Origin: Hybos culiciformis
Lineage: Eukaryota; Arthropoda; Insecta; Diptera; Hybotidae
Reading direction: 5' to 3'
Length of the DNA stretch: 64,000 bases
NCBI GenBank assembly: GCA_964007475.1
Contig: OZ023274.1
Coordinates: 105,943,372-106,007,371, forward strand
Numbering within the stretch: position 1 is the first letter of the stretch; every line of letters starts with the position of its first letter. The notes beneath the pieces are model-generated. The model saw only the letters and a list, made by a program, of their open reading frames with translations. It did not search any database and was not told the DNA's origin. A program made the translations under genes and the position numbers. Below are positions 1 through 12,345 of the stretch, piece by piece.

Positions 1-3000
1 CGTGCCTACGATGCATTTTAGAACGTTATAAACTTTCTGTGAATTAAGGATAATTCGCATTATGATACTAAATATTATTTTCTTTCTATAATTTTTTTAA
101 ATATTATACAATATTTACAATATATTCACAAAATTAACCTCAAGGAATAGATCACAATGTCGTATCTTTTATTAAAATTTCTATCCACACTCGGTATACA
201 AATAAAAAAACAGAAAGTTTTCTTTTTGTGATGTCATATGTTTATTCTTATAAAGATGGTGGAAGTAATCATATAACAAATCAACTATAAAATACGTTTT
301 GAAAATTCGTTACTATTGCAATACTCGTGTATATGTATGCTAAGATCTACATTTCTATGTATTGGTTGAAATTGTTTGTATACTTTTTTATTCAACCACA
401 AACAGTAGCTTTGAAAAAAATAACTTAATTATTAATTATTTTTTATTATTAAGTCTATTTAACTATTTATATAAAATCTTTTTAACAGAAAAAGACAAAC
501 TGTTATATCGTTTTAAGTAAATTTAAGTGTGTTTTTTTTATACTTAAATATTAGAAAACAGTTTAATATTCAAGATACGTAATTTTTTTTTCTAATAAAT
601 GTAAAAAGATTAGACTAAAAACTTGTAAAACTGATTTTTTCTGTAGCAGCATAATAACTCTGCGAACAAATAATAACTTTTAGAACTGGCTCCCCTATTT
701 AAAACATAGGTTTGCTATATTATAATGATAATATTATTTTAATTTTAAAATGAACTTAGTTTTGTTATAATTTTGATAAAAAAAAAACAAATTTGATGCT
801 GAATTCATTAGAAATTGAAATATAAAACAAAAATAATAACATGCAATAACTTTTTGGAATCAATAGGTCATTTATCTTTTTGTTTGTTTTCTTTCTTTGA
901 ATTTGTGGGTGGTATATTTTTATCACTGAATATTAATATTTCTTTTCAATCAAATCAATTTGTTTTTACCTTTATGATTTTTTTTTATGTTCCTCTCCCA
1001 CAAAAAAGTTATTGGTAAAATGTATCGAATAATTTTGATTTCAATAATGAACAAATATAAGTAATTTATCTCGTGCATTTTTTTTTATTTTAATTTTCAC
1101 TTTATTACATTTATAATTGAATTCAATGATACAGAGAACCTGTAGTTGTATTTCTCTTCTCATTTAAATAAGAATTTACCTAAATTTACATTTAAAAACG
1201 ATTACTCTCACTCAGGAAGAATGTTCAAAAGCTTTAAATATGAATAGTAAAATTAAGAATCGAAAAACTAAAGCTTTTTAACTATAACAAGAATTATGCT
1301 TTGTGTGTAGGCATTTCTTGTGTAAAATGAAATTATATATTTTTAGTTTTTGCATCACACCGGATTTTAAGATTTTTTAGTTACATTCATTAAAAAAGAA
1401 TATTAAAAATGTTTTTTTTAGAAAAAGAAACATTAAATTTGTTTTCTACCATTTGTACATCAATATAGGCTTAGCGTTTTTTTTTTTTAAGACTACACCA
1501 ACACTTAAAATTAAATTCAAAGGCGTGTTTTGTGTGGAATACTATTATTAAAAGTTTTTTTTTTAAGTAAGTCGAGAATTTGAATTAAGATGCAAAAAGT
1601 TTGACATTAAAGGTAAGCAATACGAAATAACGAACAAGCATCATTGCCCTGAACTTTAACTTAAAAGTATCTTATTGTTATGTTGCACAAAATTTCGAAT
1701 TTCAATATATTCGTTTATTTATTGAATTTCAAACATGTTTAAAAAAATACGGATATCTATTTTCATTTAATATTTCAGTTGATGAAGGTTGATTCCCTCA
1801 TCAAAGATAATTTTTTGCAAAATTTACACCACAAATAAAAGAATATTCATTTATTTTAAGATAAAGAAGAAAATATTTTAAAAATTCTTGACGTCATGTT
1901 GAGTTAAACCGCGTGATCTTTGCAAATGATTTTTTATTAAGAATTTTCTGTTGAAATAAGCCCCTTTAGATATTTAATATACATTATACATATATTCAAT
2001 CGAATTGGATCAAAAATATTTGATCATATCGCATTTTTGCTCCTTATTAAATTTGAATTCTCGCTGTACAAAATTATGTAGATAATAATTAAAAAATTAA
2101 TGCGGCTTGGAATGTTTGTTCTTTAAAAAAAAAAAAGTTGATATTATTTTAAGTTATTTTGAGAAAATCAAAAGTTAGTTGAGCCTACTAGATAGCATAG
2201 AATTAATTTGAAAATAAAAAAAAATTGATTTTAAAATGAACTTAGTGAAACATTATAAATGAAAAAATTGATAGTTAATCAAAACATTCAAATATTTGTC
2301 TTATTATTTATTGTGTGTTAAAGTTCAAATTAAATTCTTGAAGATACCGATTGGATTAGCATTTGAAAAACCAACGTAAGTTATAATATATTTTAACATA
2401 GAAATTTATCTAAGTAAATAAGACCGAACATTTTTTTTGTTTTGTAAAGAACGTGATCCACAAGAAAACATAAAATATGTGATATAAAATTTTTATTTCA
2501 CCGCAAATGAACTCAACTGTCATTTCATATCATATTACAGTAATAACCTATCATCTTAAATTAAATTGACTCTTATAAATTTCAATATTATTAAGCATAA
2601 TTCGCATTTAATATTAACATTTTTTTTTACAATTTTTGGAATAATGATGGGGTTTTTTGTTCGTACATTTTATCGAATTTTACTAGACACTAGAACTAGA
2701 CAATAAATTAATGTAATTATAACTGGTTATATATTGAGTTCAGACGAACATTAAATTACAATAATTAAATGCATAATAAATAAATTAATACTACATAAGA
2801 GAACAATTCGCAATGCCATTTTTATCCTTTATCATCTCACCATCCAGTTTATAAAAATTAAATTTGAAGAATTATATCTATTGCCAAGAAAAAAAAAATT
2901 AAATTTAGTTGAATTTCAGATTATCTTGAAAATATATTTTAACAAATGCACCTAATATTATAAAATAATAAATAGTCAAATGAAAATTTAATATCAATAT

Positions 3001-4714
3001 GAAGCCGACTGGTTATTTGTCTCTAACAGTAATTTTTTAGTTAATTTTATGAAATTATAAGAAGCTATGTATGTAATGTAATGAACCGCCAAAATTGGTT
3101 TGATATTAAAAAACCGCCAAAGCAACAGTGTATTTTACAATGTAATTTAGTTTTGGTTCGGTGAAATATCTAGATTAAGTTTTTAATTATAAAATGTTTG
3201 AGCCTTAAGTCTTTTGTTTATTTTTAGTTTTCTAAAACATTAAATGGGCAAAAAATAATATTTGTGTTTTGTAAGTATTTAACTTAAGATAAATTAATAA
3301 TAAATTGTAATTTTTTTCATTAATCATTTTGAATTTATAAGTTTTATTTTGAATTTATAACTTTTTTAAAAATTTTGATGCGGTTTTCAACACTAAATAG
3401 ATCGTGAAGATTAAGAATATTTCCAGGGTCGGTTGCTTTTAAACAAAATCCAAAAAATTAAATAAAAGTAAATTAAATAATAATCATTTCAAAATAATGA
3501 TAGCGTTAATTTTTTCTAACTATTAGTTAAATAAGAATTAGTCGCTTAATCATCAGAATGGTATTTAACTAAATAGTTTATACAATATTTAATTTCCATA
3601 AAAGGTAGTTTTAAGCAAAAATTATTTTGCGTGAACTGAACATTAATATATTTATTGCTTGTCGTCATCATAATATTGTTGTCATCATCATCATCAGCTG
3701 TTTACTTCAAATACAAATAAAATATTTTAAATGGGAAGAAAAACCTTAGTATACTAACTTTATTTTAATTTGAAAGTATATTTTTATTATGTTTGTATAA
3801 GTATTATACAATAAGTATCAAAAATATGTAGAAAAGCTTGAACTTGTTTAATAAATTCTAAATCTACACAAAAACTTACAATTAAAAAAAAATTATGGAA
3901 GTAGATGAGAATTATACATATAAAAATCTTGAGAAATGTTTACTTTTTTGTGAATAAGTACAGAAATTCTAGTTAATTCCAAAAAGGCAAAATTTTAAAG
4001 TGGTTCTGAAAGATAGATCGGTGTATTTTTCATTTCAAATATTAAACAATCAATAAATGTCATGTTATTTGTTATTTGTCGAGTGTGTGTATTATGATGG
4101 CCTATGAAGAATTAATCGAAATTGCGATCATAACTTATTTTTGGTACAAATAGTTTTATGTTGATTCAATAGAAAATCTGATTTAAAAAATTGTTTAATT
4201 TTATTTTATTTTTAATTTTTGAATTTAATTTAATTTAAATCAAATAAACAGAAATGTTTTTACATGCACTCAATATTATTATTACATTTTCTGTAGTTTT
4301 CTTCCATCGAAATACTCCTGCACTTGTTTTAAACGTTGCTGAGCACAATATTCAAATAAAAAAGCAAATAAAAAAGTAAAAACACAAAGTTGTTTAAAGG
4401 CTTCAAGCTAACAAATAAATCCTTCCTACAAATTTAAATAAACTCCAACTTTAGTTAACTATTATTTATAATATACTATTATGTTGAATTGAAGTTTACG
4501 AATTATGTCACAAGTCACTATAAAGTCACTATAAATATATACATAACAACGTGCAACATGTCGATATAAGAACAAATGAGATAGACATATCAATATAACA
4601 TATCTAGCATAATCATAAAATATTTGTATATTTGAAGACTAAGTTATGCAAACAATATTTTTAGTTATAAATATATTTTTGATCCTTTTTTAATTTCAAA
4701 TTATTTTATTTCAG
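1..4714. other. Non-coding region upstream of the first visible Egfr exon
   Basis: AT-rich sequence with many A/T runs. No ORF here has a recognisable product, and I found no signal-peptide exon that could splice to the acceptor at 4712-4714. It is most simply part of a long 5' Egfr intron, because Drosophila Egfr has distant alternative first exons. A short direct repeat lies near 3325-3365 (two copies of ttttgaatttataa). This is inference from position, since nothing in the sequence marks an intron start. Confidence 0.5.
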
Positions 4715-7700
4715 TTTGCATTGGGACGAAAAGCCGATTATCAGTGCCATCGAATAAGGAACATCATTATAGAAATTTAAGAGATCGCTATAATAATTGT
4801 ACTTATGTGGATGGAAATTTAGAATTAACTTGGATACAGGATCCTAACTTGGACTTAAGCTTTCTGGAGCATATACGAGAAGTAACTGGTTATATATTAA
4901 TTAGCCATGTGGATATTAAGAGAGTTGTTTTACCAAGGTAAGGTTTCATAAAAGCTATATTTATTACGAGCTCAATTTTAATACATAATAATCAGATTGC
5001 AGATAATTCGTGGAAGAACTTTATTCAAATTAAATGTACAAGATGAGCAATTTGCTTTGTTTACAACATATTCAAAAATGTATACATTAGAAATGCCAGC
5101 CTTACGAGATATATTATCTGGATCAGTTGGATTTTATAATAATTTTAATTTATGTCATGTTAAAACAATAGATTGGAAAGAAATTATTTCAGGTAAAGTT
5201 ACATAAAAAAACAAAAATAAAAAATTATTGAAATATCGTTTATTTCAGGTCCGAATGATTCATACAAATACGTTTACGACTTTAGTACACCAGAACGTGA
5301 ATGTCCGAAATGTGATAATTCATGTATTGGTGGTTGTTGGGGTGAGGGTAAGGAGAATTGTCAAAAATTTAGTAAAACTAATTGTGCGCCTCAATGTGAT
5401 GGAGGAAGATGTTTCGGCCCAGGACCACGAGAGTGCTGCCATTTGTTTTGCGCTGGCGGCTGTACAGGCCCTACCCAAAGTGAATGTATTGCGTGCAAAA
5501 ATTTTTACGATGATGGTGTGTGTAAGCAAGAATGTCCTCCGATGCAGAAATATAATCCAACAAAATATGTCTGGGAGGCAAATCCAGAAGGTAAATACGC
5601 TTATGGAGCTACTTGTGTGAAAAACTGTCCCGAACACTTACTTAAAGATAATGGTGCTTGTGTTCGCACTTGTCCATTAAATAAAACAGCAAAGAATGGT
5701 GAATGTGTACCATGTAATGGACCTTGTCCTAAAACTTGTCCTGGAGTTCAAGTTTTAGATTCAGGAAATATAGATCAATTTAAAGATTGTACGATTATTG
5801 AAGGCTCACTAAGAATTTTAGATCAAACTTTCTCGGGTTATCAAGAAGTGTACAAAAACTATTCGCTTGGACCACGATACGTTAGAATGCATCCAGATCG
5901 CTTAGAAGTATTTTCAACCATAAAAGAAATAACTGGCTTTTTGGATATACAAGGTGTTCATGATGATTTCAAAAATTTATCATATTTTCGAAATTTGGAA
6001 GTAATTCATGGTCGACAGCTTATGGAAAACTATTTTGCATCGTTCACTATTGTTATGTCATCTCTGCAATCTTTAGATCTAAAATCGCTGAAACGTATCA
6101 ACTCCGGTGCGGTGGTGATACAGAAAAATAATAAAATGTGTTTCGCCGATGGCATTGCATGGGCGCTCATACAAAAATCACAAGATCCTCAAATTGTCAT
6201 TGAGAAAAACAGAGATCCCACAGAATGCAGTAAGAATAAATTATTTTTTCTTATTTTAAAAATTAAATTGATTAATTTGTGTAAATTGAAATACAGATTT
6301 GCATCATAGTTTTAGGTCAAGTTCAATTTACTTATTTATTGTTACTATTTTAGGTAAAGAGGGACTTTATTGCTCTGAAGAATGCAACGGGGCAGGATGC
6401 TGGGGACCAGGTCCAGAAATGTGTTTAGAATGTAGAAATTTTGAATTCAATGGAACATGCATTACAGATTGTAAAAATATCGCAAAGTAAGTTGATTGAA
6501 AGTATAATTTGTTTGAAAATACATAATTAAATAATATTATTTTAGTGCTTACAAATTTAACACAAAAACATGCAAAGCATGTCATCCTGAATGTACGTCT
6601 TGCACGGGACCTGGACCTGAACACTGTCTGGAATGTGTTAATGTGAGAGATGAACATATTTGCTTGCCTTCATGCCCTGTCAATAAATATAGCGATAATG
6701 GTACATGCAAACATTGCCATTCCACATGTGATGGCTGTACTGGTCCTTTTAACACAATTGGTTTAGGTGGCTGCAACACGTGTGATAAAGCCATAATAGC
6801 AAATGATGGAGCTGTTGATCATTGTTTAGCTAAAAATGCTAGCTGTCCAGACGGATTTTATTACGAATATGTCTTACCACAAGAACAAGGTGATTTAAGG
6901 CCTTTAGCAGGAAAAGCTATTTGTCGAAAATGTCATCCACGTTGCGAAAGATGTACAGGTTACGGTTTTCACGAGCAAGTATGTCAAAAGTGTGCTGGAT
7001 ATAAGCGAGGTGAACAATGTGAAGACGAATGTTCCCCAGATCATTATGCAGATGAAGAGAAACGTGAATGTTTCGATTGTCATCCGGAATGCAAAGGTTG
7101 TGTTGGTCCTGGTATGGATGATTGTAAAAATTGTCGTAACTTTAAAGTATTTCTTGATGGAGGAGATGCTATGGACAACTCTACTCTATTTAATTGCACT
7201 GAAAAGTGTCCGATAGAATACCCCTACAAACATTTTGCTGAAGTTGGATCATATTGCTCTGCTTATACTATTAAATCAAAAATTGCTGGTTCGGATACTC
7301 CAATTTTCCTGATAGCTGCATTTACAGTTCTTTTCTGTGTTCTGATTGCTTTATCAATTTTGGCATATTCTTGTCGCCAAAGAACAAAGGCAAAGAAGGA
7401 AGCTGTAAAAATGACAATGGTTTTGGCGGGATGTGAAGATTCAGAACCTTTAAGACCATCTAATGTTGGACCGAATTTAACAAAATTAAGGATAGTAAAA
7501 GAAATAGAACTTCGTAAAGGAGGAATTTTGGGGCAAGGAGCATTTGGTCGAGTTTATAAAGGTGTTTGGGTACCAGAGAATGAAAATGTTAAAATTCCAG
7601 TAGCCATTAAAGAACTACTTAAGATTTCAGGTTCTGAGTCTAGTAAAGAATTTCTTGATGAAGCTTATATTATGGCATCAGTGGAGCATCCAAATTTATT

Positions 7701-9078
7701 GAAACTCTTGGCAGTTTGCATGACTTCACAAATGATGTTGATCACACAACTTATGCCATTAGGGTGTTTACTTGACTATGTCCGAAATAATAAAGATAAA
7801 ATTGGATCGAAGGCTCTGCTTAATTGGTCACATCAAATCGCTAGAGGAATGGCTTATTTAGAAGAACGGCGTTTAGTTCATCGTGACTTAGCGGCACGTA
7901 ATGTCTTGGTCCAGACTCCATCTTGTGTGAAAATAACAGATTTTGGTTTGGCCAAACTATTGAATAATGGTACTGATGAATATAAAGCTGCAGGTGGAAA
8001 AATGCCTATCAAATGGTTAGCTTTGGAATGCATTCGTCAAAGAATTTTCACAAGTAAATCCGATATTTGGGCATTTGGAGTTACAATTTGGGAATTATTA
8101 ACAATGGGTTGCCGCCCGTACGAAAATATTTCTGCAAAAGACATTCCTGATTTGATAGAAGGTGGTTTAAAATTAGATCAGCCCGAAATTTGCTCACTTG
8201 ATGTTTATTGCACCTTATTACAGTGCTGGCATTTAGATCCAGCTCAAAGGCCAACGTTCAAAGAACTCGCCAATACATTTGCAGATTTTGCAAGAGATCC
8301 TGGTCGATATTTAGTCATTCCTGGCGATAGATTTATTCGGCTTCCAGCCTACACAAGTCAAGATGAAAAGGATTTAATCAGAAAGTTAGCTCCTACATTT
8401 GATGGACCAGAAGCAATGTTAGAGCAAGAGGATTTTGTTCGGGCAAGTAAATCATCAAGACCTGGACCAAGTAATGATATTCACCACAATAATAATAACA
8501 ATGGTGACGGTGTTCCAAAAATTATTCGTTACTGTAAAGATCCTATGAATAGAACGTCATCAGATGATACAACTGACTCCAATCAACGTGAAGTAGGCGT
8601 AGGTAACCTAAGATTAGATTTACCTGTAGATGAAGACGATTATTTAATGCCGTCAAATGCTCAGCCTACCGGATATATGGATTTAATTGGTGTACCTGCT
8701 AGTGTTGATAACCCAGAGTACCTGATGAATGCTGGTACCAACAATCATGGTAGTGGGAACGTCGGTGCTATGTCGGCTACATCTGCTGCAAATCTTGCCG
8801 CATCTAGTTTAAGTAGGTCAACAGCTCCTCAATCTTTAAGTAGCGTTGAATCACCTGTGCCAACACAAACACTAGGAATTCCAATTATAAATAAACCAAA
8901 AACTACAAATGCAAATAAAAACTTAAGTGGTGGTAACAGCTCGATATCATCTTCTTCTGCCGCTAGCAATTCATCGAACCATGTGACAGAAGGTGAACAA
9001 ACAAGTTCTGATCATGAATATTATAATGACTTGCAACGTGAATTACAACCTTTGCATCGAAGTGAAACAACTGTATGA
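4715..9078 (+). CDS. Egfr: Egfr, epidermal growth factor receptor tyrosine kinase (5' partial, five exons)
   Basis: Receptor tyrosine kinase at the plasma membrane that binds EGF-family ligands and signals through Ras-MAPK. Exons inferred from GT-AG sites and reading frame are 4715-4937, 4996-5192, 5249-6229, 6354-6486 and 6546-9078, giving 1354 residues plus TGA. The first exon enters in mid-codon after a CAG acceptor, so the signal peptide exon lies upstream or outside the window. Domain order is receptor L domain 1 (4717-5192), furin-like cysteine-rich region (5280-5740), L domain 2 (5741-6229), a long second cysteine-rich region as in insect receptors (6354-7265), a transmembrane segment (about 7300-7371) and the kinase domain. 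Kinase marks are the [11 protein letters not shown] glycine loop, VAIK lysine (7609-7611), HRDLAARN with catalytic Asp (7885-7887) and DFGLAK (7939-7956). The tail keeps DDYLMP and DNPEYLMN tyrosine sites and a QRELQPLH end. All hallmark residues are present and no break is seen. Identification rests on recalled similarity to Drosophila Egfr over the full length; very sure. Confidence 0.97.
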
Positions 9079-9560
9079 TGTTAACGAACATTTTAAGTAG
9101 TTCGTATTATGTAGTTCGCAATACAAATTTTAAGATATATTTAGACCATAATTATTTTGCGATGATTGATGAACAAAATTAAAAACTGTAAATTAGTATT
9201 TTGTACGTTTTAGTGCCTTTAAACGAAAAGTTTTATTGAAGTGGTAAAGGTCTTAATAATGCGCTAAATGTGACAGATTTTTCAAGCTTTAAAAAAATTA
9301 ATGTATATTGGGGTTATTTACCTATCAGCTAAGGAAGGATCGAATACCTTCTAATATTTTATTAAGCACTGACATTTACTTGTCATTCAATATTAAACAT
9401 TTTGTTAAACAGATTCATTGGACAATAATTTTTGAATAATTAAAATTTTCAACGAAAAAGGTTCAAAAATGGTGGAGAAATGCCTATGATTTTTATTAGT
9501 ATTTCTAATTAAATTTATTTAAATTTGAAATTTTTGTTATACTTAATCAATAAAGTTTCT
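9079..9560 (+). other. Egfr: Egfr 3' UTR (approximate)
   Basis: Follows the TGA stop at 9076-9078. The first clear AATAAA on this strand is at 9549-9554, so cleavage is expected shortly after. The region has no coding signal. The end is approximate, because later signals could extend the transcript. Confidence 0.55.
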
Positions 9561-11085
9561 TAAGCCCTTCATCACTTCAATCAATTCAAAAACGAATACA
9601 ATTTAACATAGTGCCTATAGTTTGTTTAATGATGATAAAATCATTTAACAATACTGAAACTTTTTTATACATGTATTACATTTCATGCAATCAGAGTAAG
9701 TAAAATTAGTTTATACAATAGTTTCATTTTCTCAGCTACTTTAAATTATGTGCCTTAAAAAACGAATAATAAACAACAAGTCTTTTGCTTTAACAAATTA
9801 AAATAATGTATAATATTAGCGTAAATTATATGAATTTGAAAGACTACTACCTTTTTTAAGAAAAAATGTAGGTAAGTGTCACACAAAAGAACTTAATTTG
9901 AAAAATTTATTAAATTTTACATTATTTAGTAATTATATGTTATTTTTAAAATTAAAAAAGTATAAAAAATAATTACATGTATAATAATTCGGAATAAATT
10001 TCTAAAATTCAATTCCCAAGTTAACTAAAAAATTAATTAGTTAATATTTGTTTAGTTAAAAATTTAACAATTTTAAAATTACCAGTGATTTACTGACTAA
10101 TTAGAAAAATATTAGGTCGTCTATCGAATGCGTTTGTTTACTGTTACGAAAAAAAATTTCATTGACTTAAAACTATTAAAAATTTAGAGAAACTCGTATA
10201 GTTTTATATTTAATTAATATGTTGTATGCTGAATTTTAATTGCATTTTTATGAATTTGTGGACCTTTATTATAATATGTATAGTTTTTATTTTTCTGTAA
10301 GATCGGTATATGTAATTTTAATGTAATTACCGACATAAATATAATGTTGATCTGTGATAAAAAGTTTATATTTAAATTCAATATAAAATTAATCAAACAA
10401 AAATTTTGTTTTTATTTTGTATATGGTTATTTTTTTAGTATAATATTTTTATTGCTTAAGATTCTTAGTTATTAAGTTATTACACATAATGTAAAAAGTA
10501 CTTTCATAAAAGAATCTGTTCGTCAGGATTCTGTAAATTATATTAAATTAACTAAATAATTTTTTAACACTAGCATTGGTAAACATTTTAAGATTTAAGT
10601 TGAAAAAAATTAATTTTTTGTATCAAAATTTATTCCATTTTCTTAAATTTGGAATTATGATGAACTGATAGCAAATATATAAAAATGTTTTATATTTCCT
10701 AAATATATATAACATTCCTACAGATAATATAATTTTTGTGCCATCTGCATTCATAGAAGTTGATGAAAGGAAAAAATATAAATCGAATTTTTTAATCAAG
10801 GCACAACATTACATATGTGAATAGTCTAGAAATCTTAAAAATCCACTGAAAAATGTTAAGTCGAGTATGTGTAGTCAACATAAATGAACAAATATCAACG
10901 AAATTTCTTAATTTTTCTCCTTCTTTCTTTATATTACAAGTTTTTTAAAGAATTTATATACCCTTGTAAAATAATTTTATGATATGTGGAACACTTATAT
11001 CACAATAGTATCATTTTCAATTGAAAAAACCTTTGACTGGTGTTCAAAAATCCATTTCTCAAATTCTATTTTGATGAAATTCAAT
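9561..11085. other. AT-rich intergenic DNA, nothing recognised
   Basis: Lies between the Egfr 3' end and the hairpin at 11086. Only short random ORFs and homopolymer runs are seen. No repeat, RNA or conserved coding segment was recognised. Confidence 0.5.
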
Positions 11086-11121
11086 ATTCTATTTTCACTC
11101 GACCGGAGACGAAAATAGAAT
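11086..11121. repeat. Short perfect inverted repeat (11-bp arms)
   Basis: The arms attctattttc (11086-11096) and gaaaatagaat (11111-11121) are perfect reverse complements around a 14-base loop that is far less AT-rich than its surroundings. The related string attctatttt also occurs just upstream (about 11063). No function can be assigned. Confidence 0.6.
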
Positions 11122-11904
11122 TTTCGGACAATCTTAAAATCGGATCGGTACATGTATATGACAACAAATTAAAACATTATACATGCATATAGTAAACTTA
11201 TATAATACAGATTTACTTGTTGTCGAGTAGAAATTATTCAATATTCAAAATAATTTTCACTTAAGATTAATTTCGTGGATTTATATATATAAAAAAACTA
11301 CTAAAGAAGTTATATATTAAAATATTTTATTAAAATTTTATATATATAACTTTTTAGGTAGACACATTATTTTTAATTTTAGTTGTAATTTAGAAAAAAA
11401 TTGTTTATACTGCAATGCCTATATTATATACAAAATGAATTTATAAAAAGAAATTAATAAAAACAATGTTTCTGAATAAAAGAATAAAAAAAAATACATG
11501 TTTCATTCAGGTGGTAATAGTCTTATTTATTATTTATATGATATTAATTTATGAAAACGAGAAGTATTAGTCGTCTTTTATATTGTTCTCTAGATTTTTC
11601 AATTAAAGCATTTCCTTTTTTGACAGAATTATTTCAATCATTTAAAAAAAAAAAAAGCGGGTTAATGTCAATTGAATTTATTATTGAAAAGTAATTATGA
11701 CTGCTTAATTTTAAAAAAATTGCATCCAATTCTTCTCTAGATTTAAATACCACTACTATGTGCATGACATTTACTTTAGTGCTTCTGTGTTTGCGAAAAT
11801 TATTAGTTACAAAAAAGTTTAAAAACACAAAAAACACAAAGTGTAGGTACCTAACATGAGCAAAAAAAACTAAAAATATATTTTTTGGTTAAATCAGTCG
11901 GAAA

Positions 11905-12345
11905 AAAAGCACCAAAAATGAAAATAGTCCGATTTGTATAATATTTAATACCTATATATACCAAAAGAAGCGTAATTTTAATACTTTGCAGAACATCCGA
12001 AGGGTATACGACGTCTATTTCCGAAGTTATGGGTAAAGTTAAGTGGACGGAAGACCGTCGACGAACGGTATGTAGAAATATCAAAATTAACAGACCTTTG
12101 GTTGGTTATCTGGCCATAACTTTGAAATTAGACGTCGTAGACCCTTCGGATGTTCTGCAAAGTTAAAGGTATTAAAATTATGCTTCTTCTGGTATATAAA
12201 TTATTCAAATCGAACAATTTTCATTTTTTGCTTTTTTTTTATTTTTCTGCTGATAGTTACATCATCGGAAAAAAAGAGCAAAAAATTAAAATTGTTCGAT
12301 TTTAATAATTTAACAGAACATCCGAAGGGTCTACGACGACGAATT
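11905..12345. mobile_element. Foldback / MITE-like element with long inverted arms and a third partial arm
   Basis: A left arm (about 11905-12032) and a right arm (12114 to about 12250) are imperfect reverse complements over more than 100 bp around a loop of about 81 bp. Shared blocks include gcagaacatccgaagggt, tacgacgtc and gttatgg. A third arm in left-arm orientation follows at once (about 12256-12345). It repeats the block gaacatccgaagggtctacg but lacks about 35 bp present in the other arms. This fits a non-autonomous DNA transposon or foldback element, perhaps nested or rearranged. No transposase, clear target duplication or known family was recognised. The ORF on the minus strand here is arm sequence and not a gene. 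Confidence 0.65.

Noticed and set aside
5320..5637. Minus-strand 105-codon ORF
   Set aside because: Antisense shadow of the Egfr cysteine-rich exon.
11634..11837. Minus-strand 67-codon ORF with a coding-like stretch (FKSREELDAIFLKLSSHNYF)
   Set aside because: No recognised family, low-complexity ends and no clear splice context; possible but not supported.
11851..12084. Minus-strand 77-codon ORF
   Set aside because: Lies within an arm of the foldback element and has no protein feature.
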